Source: Embleya sp051903075 (GTDB lineage: Bacteria; Actinomycetota; Actinomycetes; Streptomycetales; Streptomycetaceae). Taken from it: a DNA stretch of 64,000 nucleotides. Under the pieces are notes generated by a model, which had not been told where the DNA came from, searched no databases, and saw nothing but the letters and a program-made list of their open reading frames with translations. The DNA is taken from NCBI RefSeq assembly GCF_051903075.1, contig NZ_CP182423.1, forward strand, positions 1,302,001 through 1,366,000. The letters are read 5' to 3'. The first letter of the stretch is position 1; every line of letters starts with the position of its first letter. This document shows, in pieces, positions 17,465 through 25,724 of the stretch. The position numbers were made by a program, and so were the translations under genes.

Positions 17465-18386
17465 GACGTTGCGGCAGTTGGAATACCTGGTGACCGTCGT
17501 CGACGCCGGGTCCTTCACCCGCGCCGCCGAGCTGCTGCACGTCTCCCAACCCGCGCTCTCGCACCAGGTCCAGGCCCTGGAGCGGGACAGCGGAGGCCCG
17601 CTCCTGGAGCGGCTCCCCCGCTCGGTCCGGCCCACCCCGATGGGCCGCGCGATGTTGCCGTACGCCCGTGCCGCGCTCGCCGACGCAGCCCGGGCCCGCT
17701 CGGCCGCCCGCCGCGTGGCCGGTCTGGAGACCGGCGAACTGCACCTCGCCTCGGTGTACTCGGTCAGCCTCGGCGTGCTCCCGCCCGTCCTGCACCGGTG
17801 GCGCCGCACCCACCCCGAGATCCGGGTGAGCCTGGTGGACCACCGGCACGCCGGCGAACTGCACGAGACCATGACCGCCGGACGCGCCGACCTCGCCGTC
17901 GGCCCTCCCCCACCGCGCTGGGACGGACCGCTGCGCGACCTGGGCGTCGAGGAGTTCGTCGTGGTGGTCCCGGCCGACGATCCGGCCGCCGCCGACGGCG
18001 CGACGCGGGTCCGGATCGACACGCTGGCCGAGCGCAGTTGGGTGCACTACGCGGCGGGCAACGGCCTTGCCGACGTGCTGGATCGTGCCTGCGCCGCCGC
18101 CGGGTTCCGGCCGAACACCGCCGTACGTACCGAACAGACCGCCGCCGCGCCCCTGCTCGCCGCGGCCGGCCTCGGTCCCACCCTGGTGCCCGCGAACGTC
18201 ATCCCGCCGCACTTTCCCGGCCGACTGCTGCGCCCCGACCCGCCCGTGCGCCGTGCCCTCGCCGCGTACACCCGCCCCCGGCCGGATCCGTTGACCACCG
18301 CGTTCCTCGACACGCTCACCGAGCACGCCCGCGTGCTGCCGGCCCACGTGCGCGCCCGACTCGGCCCCGATCCGGACAAGGCCTGA
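17460..18386 (+). CDS. LysR-family transcriptional regulator
   Basis: LysR-type regulator of 308 residues. The N-terminal winged helix-turn-helix is MATLRQLEYLVTVVDAGSF followed by FTRAAELLHVSQPALSHQVQ, and a substrate-binding-protein-like effector domain follows from about residue 90. It is divergently transcribed from the unusual SDR gene, and two similar dyads lie between them. This is the classical arrangement for LysR activators that sense a small molecule tied to the adjacent enzyme. The ATG 17460 was taken because the family N terminus starts there; a GTG six bases upstream is also in frame. No ribosome binding site is evident. Confidence 0.93.
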   Translation: MATLRQLEYLVTVVDAGSFTRAAELLHVSQPALSHQVQALERDSGGPLLERLPRSVRPTPMGRAMLPYARAALADAARARSAARRVAGLETGELHLASVYSVSLGVLPPVLHRWRRTHPEIRVSLVDHRHAGELHETMTAGRADLAVGPPPPRWDGPLRDLGVEEFVVVVPADDPAAADGATRVRIDTLAERSWVHYAAGNGLADVLDRACAAAGFRPNTAVRTEQTAAAPLLAAAGLGPTLVPANVIPPHFPGRLLRPDPPVRRALAAYTRPRPDPLTTAFLDTLTEHARVLPAHVRARLGPDPDKA

Positions 18387-18564
18387 CGCCCGGCGACCGA
18401 CACCGCCGACCGGCGTTCGGCCTCCTCGATCCAACAGCACGAAAGCATCATTCGTAGGGGAAACCGGGCTTTCCCACACACGGCGCACTCCGACGCGCGA
18501 TCATGTCGGCATCCCGGGTGTGGGTATTCCGCGCACCGGGCACGTCGAGCGAAGGAGTCGCCGG

Positions 18565-19170
18565 ATGGCGTCGTCGGTTGAGGAACTGCGTGTGTCGCTG
18601 GAACGGGAGGCCGATGAACTGGCCCATCGTCGCGAGGAGTTGGAGACGGAACTGGCCGAGGTGGAGCGACAACTCGAGGCCCGCCGCAACGCGGTCGCAC
18701 ACCTGACGTTGATCCGCCCCCTCGTCGCGCCCGTACCGCAGCCCCGCAGGGAACAGAAGTCCGCGCCGCCCGCCGCCGCTCCGGACCCGGCACCCGCGGC
18801 CAAGGCCGCGCCCAAGGCCGCGGCCGAGACCAAGCGCACCACCCCCGCGCCGCGCCGGCGCAAGGCCGCGCCCCGCCCCAAGGCCGCCGCCCCGGCACCG
18901 GCGGGCCCGCGCCGGAAGGCCGCCCGCGCCCCGAAGGCCGCCGCCCCCGCACCGGCCGCCGAACGTCGGGTCCGCACGCACCTGCGCGACGAGATCGCGG
19001 CGCTGCTGAGCGCGAGCGGGCAGCCGATGAACGTGCGCCGACTCACCGAAGCCCTGGGCGAGGAGCCCACGAAGAGCCGCCTGGAGAGCGTCCGCACCTC
19101 CGCCGAGGGCCTGGTCAAGGCGGGCCGCGCGGGCAAGGCCGGCCGGGGCCTGTTCACCGCCGCCGGCTGA
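18565..19170 (+). CDS. Coiled-coil protein with histone-H1-like linker and C-terminal winged-helix-like region
   Basis: A 201-residue protein in three parts. Residues 1-50 form an acidic/basic heptad-rich coiled coil (ELREEL-type pattern, LEREADELAHRREELETELA). Residues about 60-135 are almost only Ala, Pro, Lys and Arg, with repeated PKAAAPAPA and RRKAA units as in histone H1 tails and the C-terminal tail of actinobacterial HupB/HupS. Residues about 138-201 (RTHLRDEIAALLSASGQPMNVRRLTEALG) look like a winged helix. The layout suggests an oligomeric DNA-binding or nucleoid-associated protein; this is inference. The ATG 18565 follows AAGGAG. The gene stands alone. Confidence 0.7.
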   Translation: MASSVEELRVSLEREADELAHRREELETELAEVERQLEARRNAVAHLTLIRPLVAPVPQPRREQKSAPPAAAPDPAPAAKAAPKAAAETKRTTPAPRRRKAAPRPKAAAPAPAGPRRKAARAPKAAAPAPAAERRVRTHLRDEIAALLSASGQPMNVRRLTEALGEEPTKSRLESVRTSAEGLVKAGRAGKAGRGLFTAAG

Positions 19171-19383
19171 CCGGACCACCCGCGCCCACGACACCGACCG
19201 CGCGCCCACGGCCACGAGGCCGACCCCGATCGGCGGCCCGTACCGCCGTGCACCGGGCGGGAGTTCGGGAGGCCGCAGTGGCCACGGCGGCCCGCCGCGC
19301 ATCCCCGCCGCGCCGGTCCGCCGCCACAACTCCGGCCGGCTGTCCGGGTATCCGCCCCGACCCACCCGGCCCGAAAACGCGCC

Positions 19384-19426
19384 GGCAGCGCGGCACGAGC
19401 CCCTCGGGGCGGTGTGCCGCGCTGCC
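19384..19426. terminator. Bidirectional terminator hairpin
   Basis: GGCAGCGCGGCAC (19384-19396) and GTGCCGCGCTGCC (19414-19426) form a perfect 13-base stem; the loop contains a further GCCCC/GGGGC pairing. It lies directly after the serine-hydrolase stop codon on the minus strand and downstream of the coiled-coil gene on the plus strand, so it can serve both. Confidence 0.8.
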
Positions 19427-19439
19427 GCGTGCGCCGGGG

Positions 19440-20663
19440 TCAGCGCTCGGCCGGGAGGTCGTACACGTTCTCCGGCGTGACGACGGAGGTGATCGCCTTG
19501 GCGAACAGCGTGCTGGGCTCGTTGCCGTCGTGCAGGATGTCGGTGTTGAGCAGGATGACCATCGTGGCGTCCTGCTCGGGCAGATACATCGTCACGCTCT
19601 CGTAACCCGGCAGCGATCCGTTGTGCCCGACCCAGCCGCGGACGCGGAACAGCCCGAGCCCGTACCCGGCGTCGTCGAAGCCGGGCACGGGCACGAACTT
19701 CTCCCGCTGCTCCTGCACGGCCGGGGAGAGCAGTGTCCCGGTGGCCACCACCTTCGCCCAGCGGCGCAAGTCGTGCAGGTCGGAGATCATCGCGCCGGCC
19801 GCCCACCCCCAACTCGGGTTCCAGTCCGTCGTGTCGGCGACCTCGCCGGTCAAGGTCTGGTCGGTGTACCCGTGCGCGTGCGGCGCCGGGAACTCGGCGC
19901 CGCACGGGAACAGGGTGTGCCGCAGGTGCGCCGGTCCGGTGACCCGCCGGTGGATGAACTCGGCCAGCGGCATCCGGCCCACCTTCTCCACGACCAGGCC
20001 GAGCAGGACGGTGTTGGTGTTGGAGTACTGGAACGCGCTGCCCGGCGCGAAGACGTTCGGGTGCCGGAAGGCGTAGCCCAACAACTCCTGCGGGGTGAAC
20101 GCACGGGTCGGGTCGCTCAGCAGCGCCTGTACGAAGTCCGGGTCGGCGGTGTAGCTGAACAGGCCGCTGCGCATCTCCGCCAGTTGGCGGAGGGTGATGT
20201 GGTCGCCGTCGGGCACCCCGTCGACATACACGGAGATCGGATCGTCCAGCCAGAGCCGCCCCTCGTCGACCAGTTCCAGGAGGGCGGTGACGGTGAACGT
20301 CTTGGTCTCGCTGCCGATCCGCATGTTGAGATCGGGCGTCATCGGCGCACCGGTGGCGATGTCGGCCACCCCCGTCGATCGCACGTAACTGCCCCGACCG
20401 GGCCACCACAGACCGACCGTCACCCCGGGTACCCCGGTCTCCCGACGGGTCTGCGCGATCACCTCGTCGAGACGGGCCACGATCGCCGGATCCAGGCCGT
20501 GCGACGCGTGGTCGCCGGGGTCCGAGGCGTCGACGCGCGGATCGCCGGCGACGACGATCGTCGGTGGCGCGGCCTGCGCCAGGGGGCCGGCCAGGGTGAG
20601 CGGGACGAGGGCGGATAGCGCGAACAGGGCGGTGGCGAGGCGGCAGCCGGAGGCACGGCGCAT
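19440..20663 (-). CDS. Exported serine hydrolase, beta-lactamase/DD-peptidase family
   Basis: Secreted penicillin-binding-protein-like hydrolase of 407 residues. A Sec signal peptide is visible (basic MRRASGCR, hydrophobic core, cleavage near AQA). The class-C motifs are present: SETK (SxxK), YSNTN (YxN) and HNGSLPG (HxG replacing KTG). These fit family S12 D-Ala-D-Ala carboxypeptidases or esterases of the R61 type. The ATG 20663 has GGAAGAG upstream. It acts outside the cytoplasmic membrane, probably on peptidoglycan-related D-peptides or on esters. It ends just before a strong terminator. The regulator, if any, is not adjacent. Confidence 0.9.
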   Translation of the reverse strand: MRRASGCRLATALFALSALVPLTLAGPLAQAAPPTIVVAGDPRVDASDPGDHASHGLDPAIVARLDEVIAQTRRETGVPGVTVGLWWPGRGSYVRSTGVADIATGAPMTPDLNMRIGSETKTFTVTALLELVDEGRLWLDDPISVYVDGVPDGDHITLRQLAEMRSGLFSYTADPDFVQALLSDPTRAFTPQELLGYAFRHPNVFAPGSAFQYSNTNTVLLGLVVEKVGRMPLAEFIHRRVTGPAHLRHTLFPCGAEFPAPHAHGYTDQTLTGEVADTTDWNPSWGWAAGAMISDLHDLRRWAKVVATGTLLSPAVQEQREKFVPVPGFDDAGYGLGLFRVRGWVGHNGSLPGYESVTMYLPEQDATMVILLNTDILHDGNEPSTLFAKAITSVVTPENVYDLPAER

Positions 20664-21087
20664 GGCGATATGTCTCTTCCGGGGGTGAGGGGACGGGACA
20701 GCGAGGGGACCGGACAGCGGAGGGGACCCGCTCGGCCAAGGTGATCACCCGTCCGCGCACCGGACCGCGCGCCGACCGGCACCGCCCGGCGATTCCACCC
20801 GTACGGCCGCCGGCGCCGCGCCCCGGACGCCGGCCGACACCGCGCAGGGGCGCCGACAACACGGGCCGACCGGCGCCGCCCCTCGGCCCCGATCGGGCGC
20901 CCGATAGCCTGAGGCGCACGCTTCCCGGCCGTCGGGCGTCCCGCTCCACGGATGTCGGTCGCCGATTGGGCTTCGGTCCGGGAGCGGCCGTGTCGGGACC
21001 CGGGACACGTGCCGGTCGCGGTCGTCCCGCGGTCGGCACGCGGCCCGACACGGCCGGCTCGCATCCCCTACCAACTCGGAGGTTCCC
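20664..21087. other. Divergent promoter region between serine hydrolase and tpx
   Basis: About 420 bases without a convincing gene. Open frames here are extensions of neighbouring genes. GGAGG just before 21088 is the tpx ribosome binding site. I see no clear operator or -10/-35 pair. Confidence 0.5.
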
Positions 21088-21591
21088 ATGTCACAGACGG
21101 TCAACTTCAAGGGCAACCCGGTCGCCGTCGCCGGCCGCCTCCCGCAGCCCGGCGACAGCGCGCCCGACTTCTCCCTGGTGGCCAAGGACCTGTCCGACGT
21201 GTCGCTGGAGAACTACGCCGGCAAGCGGAAGGTGCTCAACATCTTCCCGAGCATCGACACCGGCACCTGCGCCGCGTCGGTGCGTCGGTTCAATGCGTCG
21301 GCCGCCGACCTGACGAACGCCGTCGTCCTGTGCATATCGGCCGACCTGCCGTTCGCTCAGGGCCGTTTCTGCGGTGCGGAGGGCCTGGACAACGTGGTGA
21401 CGCTGTCCACCATGCGGGGCCGCGAGTTCCTGGAGAACTACGGCGTCGCGCTCACCGAGGGCCCGCTGGCGGGCGTCGCCACGCGCGCCGTCGTCGTACT
21501 CGACGAGAACAACGTGGTCGTGCACTCCGAACTGGTCGCCGAGATCGCCGAGGAGCCCGACTACGAGAAGGCGCTCACCGCCCTCAAGTAG
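21088..21591 (+). CDS. tpx: Thiol peroxidase (Tpx)
   Basis: Atypical 2-Cys peroxiredoxin of 167 residues that reduces hydrogen peroxide and organic peroxides with electrons from thioredoxin, in the cytoplasm. The Tpx signature is intact: SIDTGTCAASVRRFN holds the peroxidatic Cys near residue 61, and FAQGRFCG holds the resolving Cys near residue 95. The opening SQTVNFKGNPVAVAG and the length are typical of the family. The ATG is preceded by GGAGG at ideal spacing. It stands alone, so it is likely under its own oxidative-stress promoter, which I could not locate. Confidence 0.97.
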   Translation: MSQTVNFKGNPVAVAGRLPQPGDSAPDFSLVAKDLSDVSLENYAGKRKVLNIFPSIDTGTCAASVRRFNASAADLTNAVVLCISADLPFAQGRFCGAEGLDNVVTLSTMRGREFLENYGVALTEGPLAGVATRAVVVLDENNVVVHSELVAEIAEEPDYEKALTALK

Positions 21592-21911
21592 GACGTGTCA
21601 CGGCGGGCCGCTCGGATGACGCATCCGTACGATCGGCACCCGCCGCCGCGACGCGGGACCGGATCGCGCCGACGACCTCGGCCGATCCGGTCCCGCGGCG
21701 TCGGAATATCCATTTCGCGCGGAGATCCCCACATCGGCCGCGAACGGCTGATCTTGGTGCGGCACCCGATGCTAGGTTTTCACCGATTGTCAGCCGGTAC
21801 GACACCATCCGGCGGGTTCCTCAGGCCGGACGCCCGGACCGCCGGAGAGCATCGGTGCCGTACCGTGCCACGTCGTACCGCGCGTCGGCCGTGATTCGAA
21901 ACGAGTCCCCG
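21592..21911. other. Intergenic region upstream of the lipoprotein gene
   Basis: About 320 bases with no supported gene. It is a little richer in A/T between 21700 and 21800, where a promoter for the lipoprotein gene is likely, but no consensus pair is clear. Confidence 0.45.
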
Positions 21912-22760
21912 ATGTTCGAACACGACGCACCGGACACGCCACGCGCCGCCACCCGCACCCCGGCCCGCCGGCCGTGGCGCGCTCTTGCCGTGACCGCGTG
22001 TGCGGTGGCCGTCCTGGCGTCGTCGAGTGCGTGCGGCGGAGGCGACGACAAGAAGGCCGCCGCCGCGCCGCCGCCGAGCGCCGGCCCGCAGACCCCCGGT
22101 TCGACGCCGCCGCCCGCCGCCGGCAGCGCCACACCCAGCGCGTCCGCGTCCCAGTCTTCGCTGCGGCCGTGTGTACCGGTCACCGCGACCGACAAGCCCA
22201 CGCGCGGCACCCTCACCCGCGAGGACCTGCGCTTCGCGTCCCGCGACCCCAGGCCCGTCACCGGCGACGAGGTCTTCGGCCTCGCGCAACTCCCGTACAA
22301 ATACGCGGGTGGCATGCTGACCCGGACCTGCGTGAAGACCGTGGACGACTGCGCCGCCGTGGCCTTCGACAAGGCCGCCGAGCAGATCGCGCGATTGGGC
22401 TGCGAACGCGGCGTCGTCGCGCTCTACGTGGACAAGGCGAACAACGTCCAGACCACGGTCGGCGTGCTCCAGATGCCCACCGCCGTGGCCGCCGCCACCC
22501 TCGCGGTGGACGACCCCGACGGCTTCCGGCAGGTCACGCCGCCGACGGCGTCCGGCGCCGAGAGCTTCGCGCCCGACGCCACCTTCAGCCGGGTCAACGA
22601 ATCGCTCTACCGCTACTACATCTACGCGATATCCGGCCGCGCGGACGGCAAGCAGCGCGAAGCCGGCGAGGTGGACCGCCACATCGCCGCCCAGAACGCC
22701 GTCTACCACCTCGTCGGCGACTCCCTGGACCGCCGCTCCACCGGCGCCGCCGCGTCGTAA
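21912..22760 (+). CDS. Putative exported lipoprotein
   Basis: Protein of 282 residues of unknown function. The N terminus has a basic region (RTPARRPWR), a hydrophobic core (ALAVTACAVAVLASSSAC) and a lipobox-like SSAC followed by GGGDDKK, typical of actinobacterial lipoproteins. A Pro/Ala/Ser-rich linker of about 50 residues follows. The folded part from about residue 95 has conserved-looking Cys (CVPVTATDKPT, TRTCVKTVDDCAAV, LGCERG) that may form disulfides. It should be anchored on the outer face of the membrane. ATG 21912 is used because it gives a good signal peptide. A perfect 15-bp hairpin follows the stop codon. Confidence 0.75.
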   Translation: MFEHDAPDTPRAATRTPARRPWRALAVTACAVAVLASSSACGGGDDKKAAAAPPPSAGPQTPGSTPPPAAGSATPSASASQSSLRPCVPVTATDKPTRGTLTREDLRFASRDPRPVTGDEVFGLAQLPYKYAGGMLTRTCVKTVDDCAAVAFDKAAEQIARLGCERGVVALYVDKANNVQTTVGVLQMPTAVAAATLAVDDPDGFRQVTPPTASGAESFAPDATFSRVNESLYRYYIYAISGRADGKQREAGEVDRHIAAQNAVYHLVGDSLDRRSTGAAAS

Positions 22761-22767
22761 CCGCCCG

Positions 22768-22800
22768 CCCCGCTCGGGACGGCACCCGTCCCGAGCGGGG
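22768..22800. terminator. Strong bidirectional terminator hairpin
   Basis: CCCCGCTCGGGACGG (22768-22782) and its exact complement (22786-22800) form a 15-base stem with a 3-base CAC loop. It lies eight bases after the lipoprotein stop and about 55 bases past the end of the convergent esterase gene. It lacks a T tract, as is common in actinomycetes. Confidence 0.85.
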
Positions 22801-22853
22801 GTACGGCACGCACCCGGCGGTCGTGGGTATGGGATCCGCACGACCGGCGAGTG

Positions 22854-24395
22854 CTACCCCGCCACCATCGACAACGCCGACATGGGCTCCCCCGCCCAGA
22901 TCCGCCGGGACGCCTCCTCCGGATAGGCGGCGACCGTCGGCTCGGCCGCGAAGACCCGGGTCGCGCGCGACTCCGGCTCGTACGCGGGCCATCCCGGGTC
23001 GCCGTCCCTCGCGAAGGCCGTCCACGCGGCGCGCATGCGGGCGGACAGCGCCTCCGCCTCCTCGGTCGGGCCGTCGCCGAACAACAGGGCCGGTTGGCCC
23101 CGATCCAGGTTGCCGAACACGAGCGGGACATCGAGGCCGTGACACGCGCCGAGAACACCACCCATGCCCGGTGCGGGCCAGGTCAGTTCGTACACGTGGG
23201 CCCGGCCGCCGCCAGCGATCCGCGCCTCCGCCAGGTGCAGGCTGGGCATCCGGAACAGCCGGTCGGAGCGCACCAGTTCGTACAATTCCTCCGGACTCGC
23301 GTGCGGATACCCGTCGCGGTAGCGGCGCGCACCGTCGCGCTCCGGGCCGAACACGTCCAGGGCGGTCGCCGCCTGCTCCTCCGTCACCTCGCCGAGCAGC
23401 CCGTCGAGCACGGTGAGCAGCCGCTGTTCGTCGCGCGTGTGGCCGACGAGGAGCGGTACGTCCCGCCCGACGCCGTCGGTCAGGGCCCGCCACGGTGTGG
23501 CCGGCAGCGTGTCGCCGTCGACGACCGGCGCGAACGGGGTCGACCCGTGGGCGGCCCGTCCCCACCGCCCGGCCCAGCGGGTGATCCCGGCGGCCACCGC
23601 GTCCCCGGCCGCGGCCAACAACTCGGGCTCCACCTCGGAGAGTTCGGCCGTCGTGGCGCGCAGTCCCAACTCGGCGGCACAGCTCGCCGCGATGTCGGCG
23701 GCGAGTTCCGGCGCGAAGAACGTGCCCTGCACACTCTGCGCCACGGCCCGACCGAACAGCCCGGCCGCGCGCGGCATCGCCGACAACGCCGCGACCGACC
23801 CTCCGCCCGCCGACTGGCCGAAGACGGTGACCCGGTCCGGATTCCCGCCGAACGCCCGGATGTTGTCCCGTACCCACATCAACGCGGCGATCTGATCCGA
23901 CAGCCCCCGGTTGGCGGGCGCGCCCTCGATCAGGCCGAAACCCTCGAACCCCACGCGGTAGTTGAACGTCACCACCACGACGCCGCCGTCCCGCGCCAGT
24001 CGTGCGCCGTCGTACTCCGGCAGACCGGACATGCCGACCGTGTACGCACCACCCTGGATCCACACCATCACCGCAAGCCCCGCGCCCGGACCCGGATCGG
24101 GCGACCAGACATTGACCGTCAGCCAGTTGTCGCCCACGGCGCCCCGCGCCAACTCGGCCATCCCGAGAGCGCCGCCCTGCGGCGGCGGCGGTCCGTACGC
24201 CAGGGCCGGCCGCACCCCGTCCCACGGGCGCACCGGCCGAGGCGCGGCGAACCGCAGCGCACCCACCGGCGGCTCGGCGAACGGGATGCCCCGGAAGACC
24301 GCCACCCCCGCCTCCCGCCTGCCCCGCACCACCCCTACCGCCGCCCGCACTTCGGGCCGCACGACATCGGACGGCTCGGACGCGCCAAGGATCAT
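22854..24395 (-). CDS. Type-B carboxylesterase/lipase family hydrolase
   Basis: Alpha/beta hydrolase of the type-B carboxylesterase family, 513 residues, near the usual length. Landmarks are FRGIPFAEPPVGALRF, NVWSPD, the oxyanion-hole segment VWIQGGAYTVG, and the nucleophile elbow VTVFGQSAGGGS (GxSxG). The catalytic His is probably in LGACHGLDVPLVFGN. No signal peptide, so it is cytoplasmic. ATG 24395 (MILGASEPS) has GAAAGG upstream; the longer in-frame extension is not protein-like. The substrate is unknown; actinobacterial members act on diverse esters and para-nitrobenzyl esters. Confidence 0.93.
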   Translation of the reverse strand: MILGASEPSDVVRPEVRAAVGVVRGRREAGVAVFRGIPFAEPPVGALRFAAPRPVRPWDGVRPALAYGPPPPQGGALGMAELARGAVGDNWLTVNVWSPDPGPGAGLAVMVWIQGGAYTVGMSGLPEYDGARLARDGGVVVVTFNYRVGFEGFGLIEGAPANRGLSDQIAALMWVRDNIRAFGGNPDRVTVFGQSAGGGSVAALSAMPRAAGLFGRAVAQSVQGTFFAPELAADIAASCAAELGLRATTAELSEVEPELLAAAGDAVAAGITRWAGRWGRAAHGSTPFAPVVDGDTLPATPWRALTDGVGRDVPLLVGHTRDEQRLLTVLDGLLGEVTEEQAATALDVFGPERDGARRYRDGYPHASPEELYELVRSDRLFRMPSLHLAEARIAGGGRAHVYELTWPAPGMGGVLGACHGLDVPLVFGNLDRGQPALLFGDGPTEEAEALSARMRAAWTAFARDGDPGWPAYEPESRATRVFAAEPTVAAYPEEASRRIWAGEPMSALSMVAG

Positions 24396-24626
24396 CACGA
24401 CTGCCTTTCGGAGCGGGTCGGCCGCGCACGGCTTCGGGCCCGAAGCACGGCGGAGGAGCCCGCGTCGCCCCGGACACCCCGGATCATCCCGCCGTATCGA
24501 GCCGCACGCCGGCCATTTACCCCCGACTTCCGCCCCCACCCCCGCTCCTCGGGCGCCGAAGCCGGGTGGCGGTGCGGGACGCCCCCTCCTCGCCCCGCAC
24601 CGCCACCCGGCCCCGGCCGACAGCGA

Positions 24627-25472
24627 TCAGCGCCGCTCCAGCATCGGCAGCCGCGACCGGGCCGAGTGCGCGGCGACCGTGTACCAGAGGTTGACCAGGT
24701 CCATCAGCTGGTCCGGGCCGGTCGCCTCGCAGCGCACCGTGAGCAGGTCGATCCGCTCCGCGCCCGGGACCGACGCCGCCAGCTCGGCGGCCAGCGGGAT
24801 CTGGAAGCCCACCTCGAACACGAACTTCTCCGGCAGCGCCAGCGGTTCCAGGACCGCGGCCTTCTCCACGGCCGCCGCCGCGCCGGCCCGGATGAGGTCC
24901 TGGGCGACGGTCGGGTGCAGGTTGTTCGCGGCGGTGAAGCCCTCGGCGGTCTTGACCGGGACGGTGATCACGCCGGGGAAGACCGCGGCGGTGGCGGCGC
25001 AGACCTCGTTGTCGCCGGTGACCAGTCCGATCGGGACGCCGTGCCGGGCCGCGAGGAGCGCGTTGACCTCGGCCTCGGTGACGGGCTTGCCGTTCAGCCG
25101 TACCGAGGTGAAGTCCGACGAGAAGGTGTGCGCGAGCACCCCCGGCGCGCCGGCCGCCGCGTGGTAGCCGATGAACAGCGCGACGCCGTGGTTCGCGCCG
25201 AGGCCGTGCGCCATGCACTGGGCCTTCGGGCTGCCCAGGATCACCCGGGCGCGCGGGTCCAGGTGCTGCACGATCAGGTTGTCCATCGTGCCGTGGCTGT
25301 CGTTGATCAGGACGCTGTCCGCGCCCGCCGCGAAGGCACCCTCGATGGCCGCGTTGGCCTCGCCTGTCATGATCTCCTGCGCCCTGGTGTAGCCACCGCC
25401 GCCGCGCACGATCTGGTCGAGGGTGGCGATGCCCGCCACTCCTTCCATGTCGATCGAGATGTATACGTCCAT
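24627..25472 (-). CDS. M55-family D-aminopeptidase (DppA-like)
   Basis: Zinc metallopeptidase of family M55, 281 residues. The N terminus MDVYISIDMEGVAG contains the metal ligands Asp8 and Glu10, and further family marks are LINDSHG, the His of IGYHA and the TGDNEVC segment. The type enzyme, DppA of Bacillus subtilis, cleaves D-Ala-D-Ala and other D-amino peptides. The start ATG 25472 has GGGAGA five bases upstream. Divergent to it is a class-C type serine hydrolase, and a DapA-family gene is next, suggesting local handling of D-amino peptides or cell-wall-derived peptides. No signal peptide, so it is intracellular. Confidence 0.95.
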   Translation of the reverse strand: MDVYISIDMEGVAGIATLDQIVRGGGGYTRAQEIMTGEANAAIEGAFAAGADSVLINDSHGTMDNLIVQHLDPRARVILGSPKAQCMAHGLGANHGVALFIGYHAAAGAPGVLAHTFSSDFTSVRLNGKPVTEAEVNALLAARHGVPIGLVTGDNEVCAATAAVFPGVITVPVKTAEGFTAANNLHPTVAQDLIRAGAAAAVEKAAVLEPLALPEKFVFEVGFQIPLAAELAASVPGAERIDLLTVRCEATGPDQLMDLVNLWYTVAAHSARSRLPMLERR

Positions 25473-25724
25473 GGAGTCTCCCGTTCGTCGCCGGTTGCCC
25501 GCCGCCCAGTGCCGGATGTCCGTCGGGCACCGCCCTTCGGGTACCGCCCGTCGGGCGTCGCCCGTCCGGTGAGCATCACGCACCTCGGCCTCGACAGGCG
25601 TCGGCGATTCGGACAGGTTCGGATGGCGTTGTTCGTCCTCCCGGACGATCCGACCGCCGCGCACGCTGCCTAGCGTGAGCGCTCCCCGCGGCAGACCGCC
25701 GCCCTTGGAGGAGGTGCCCGACCC

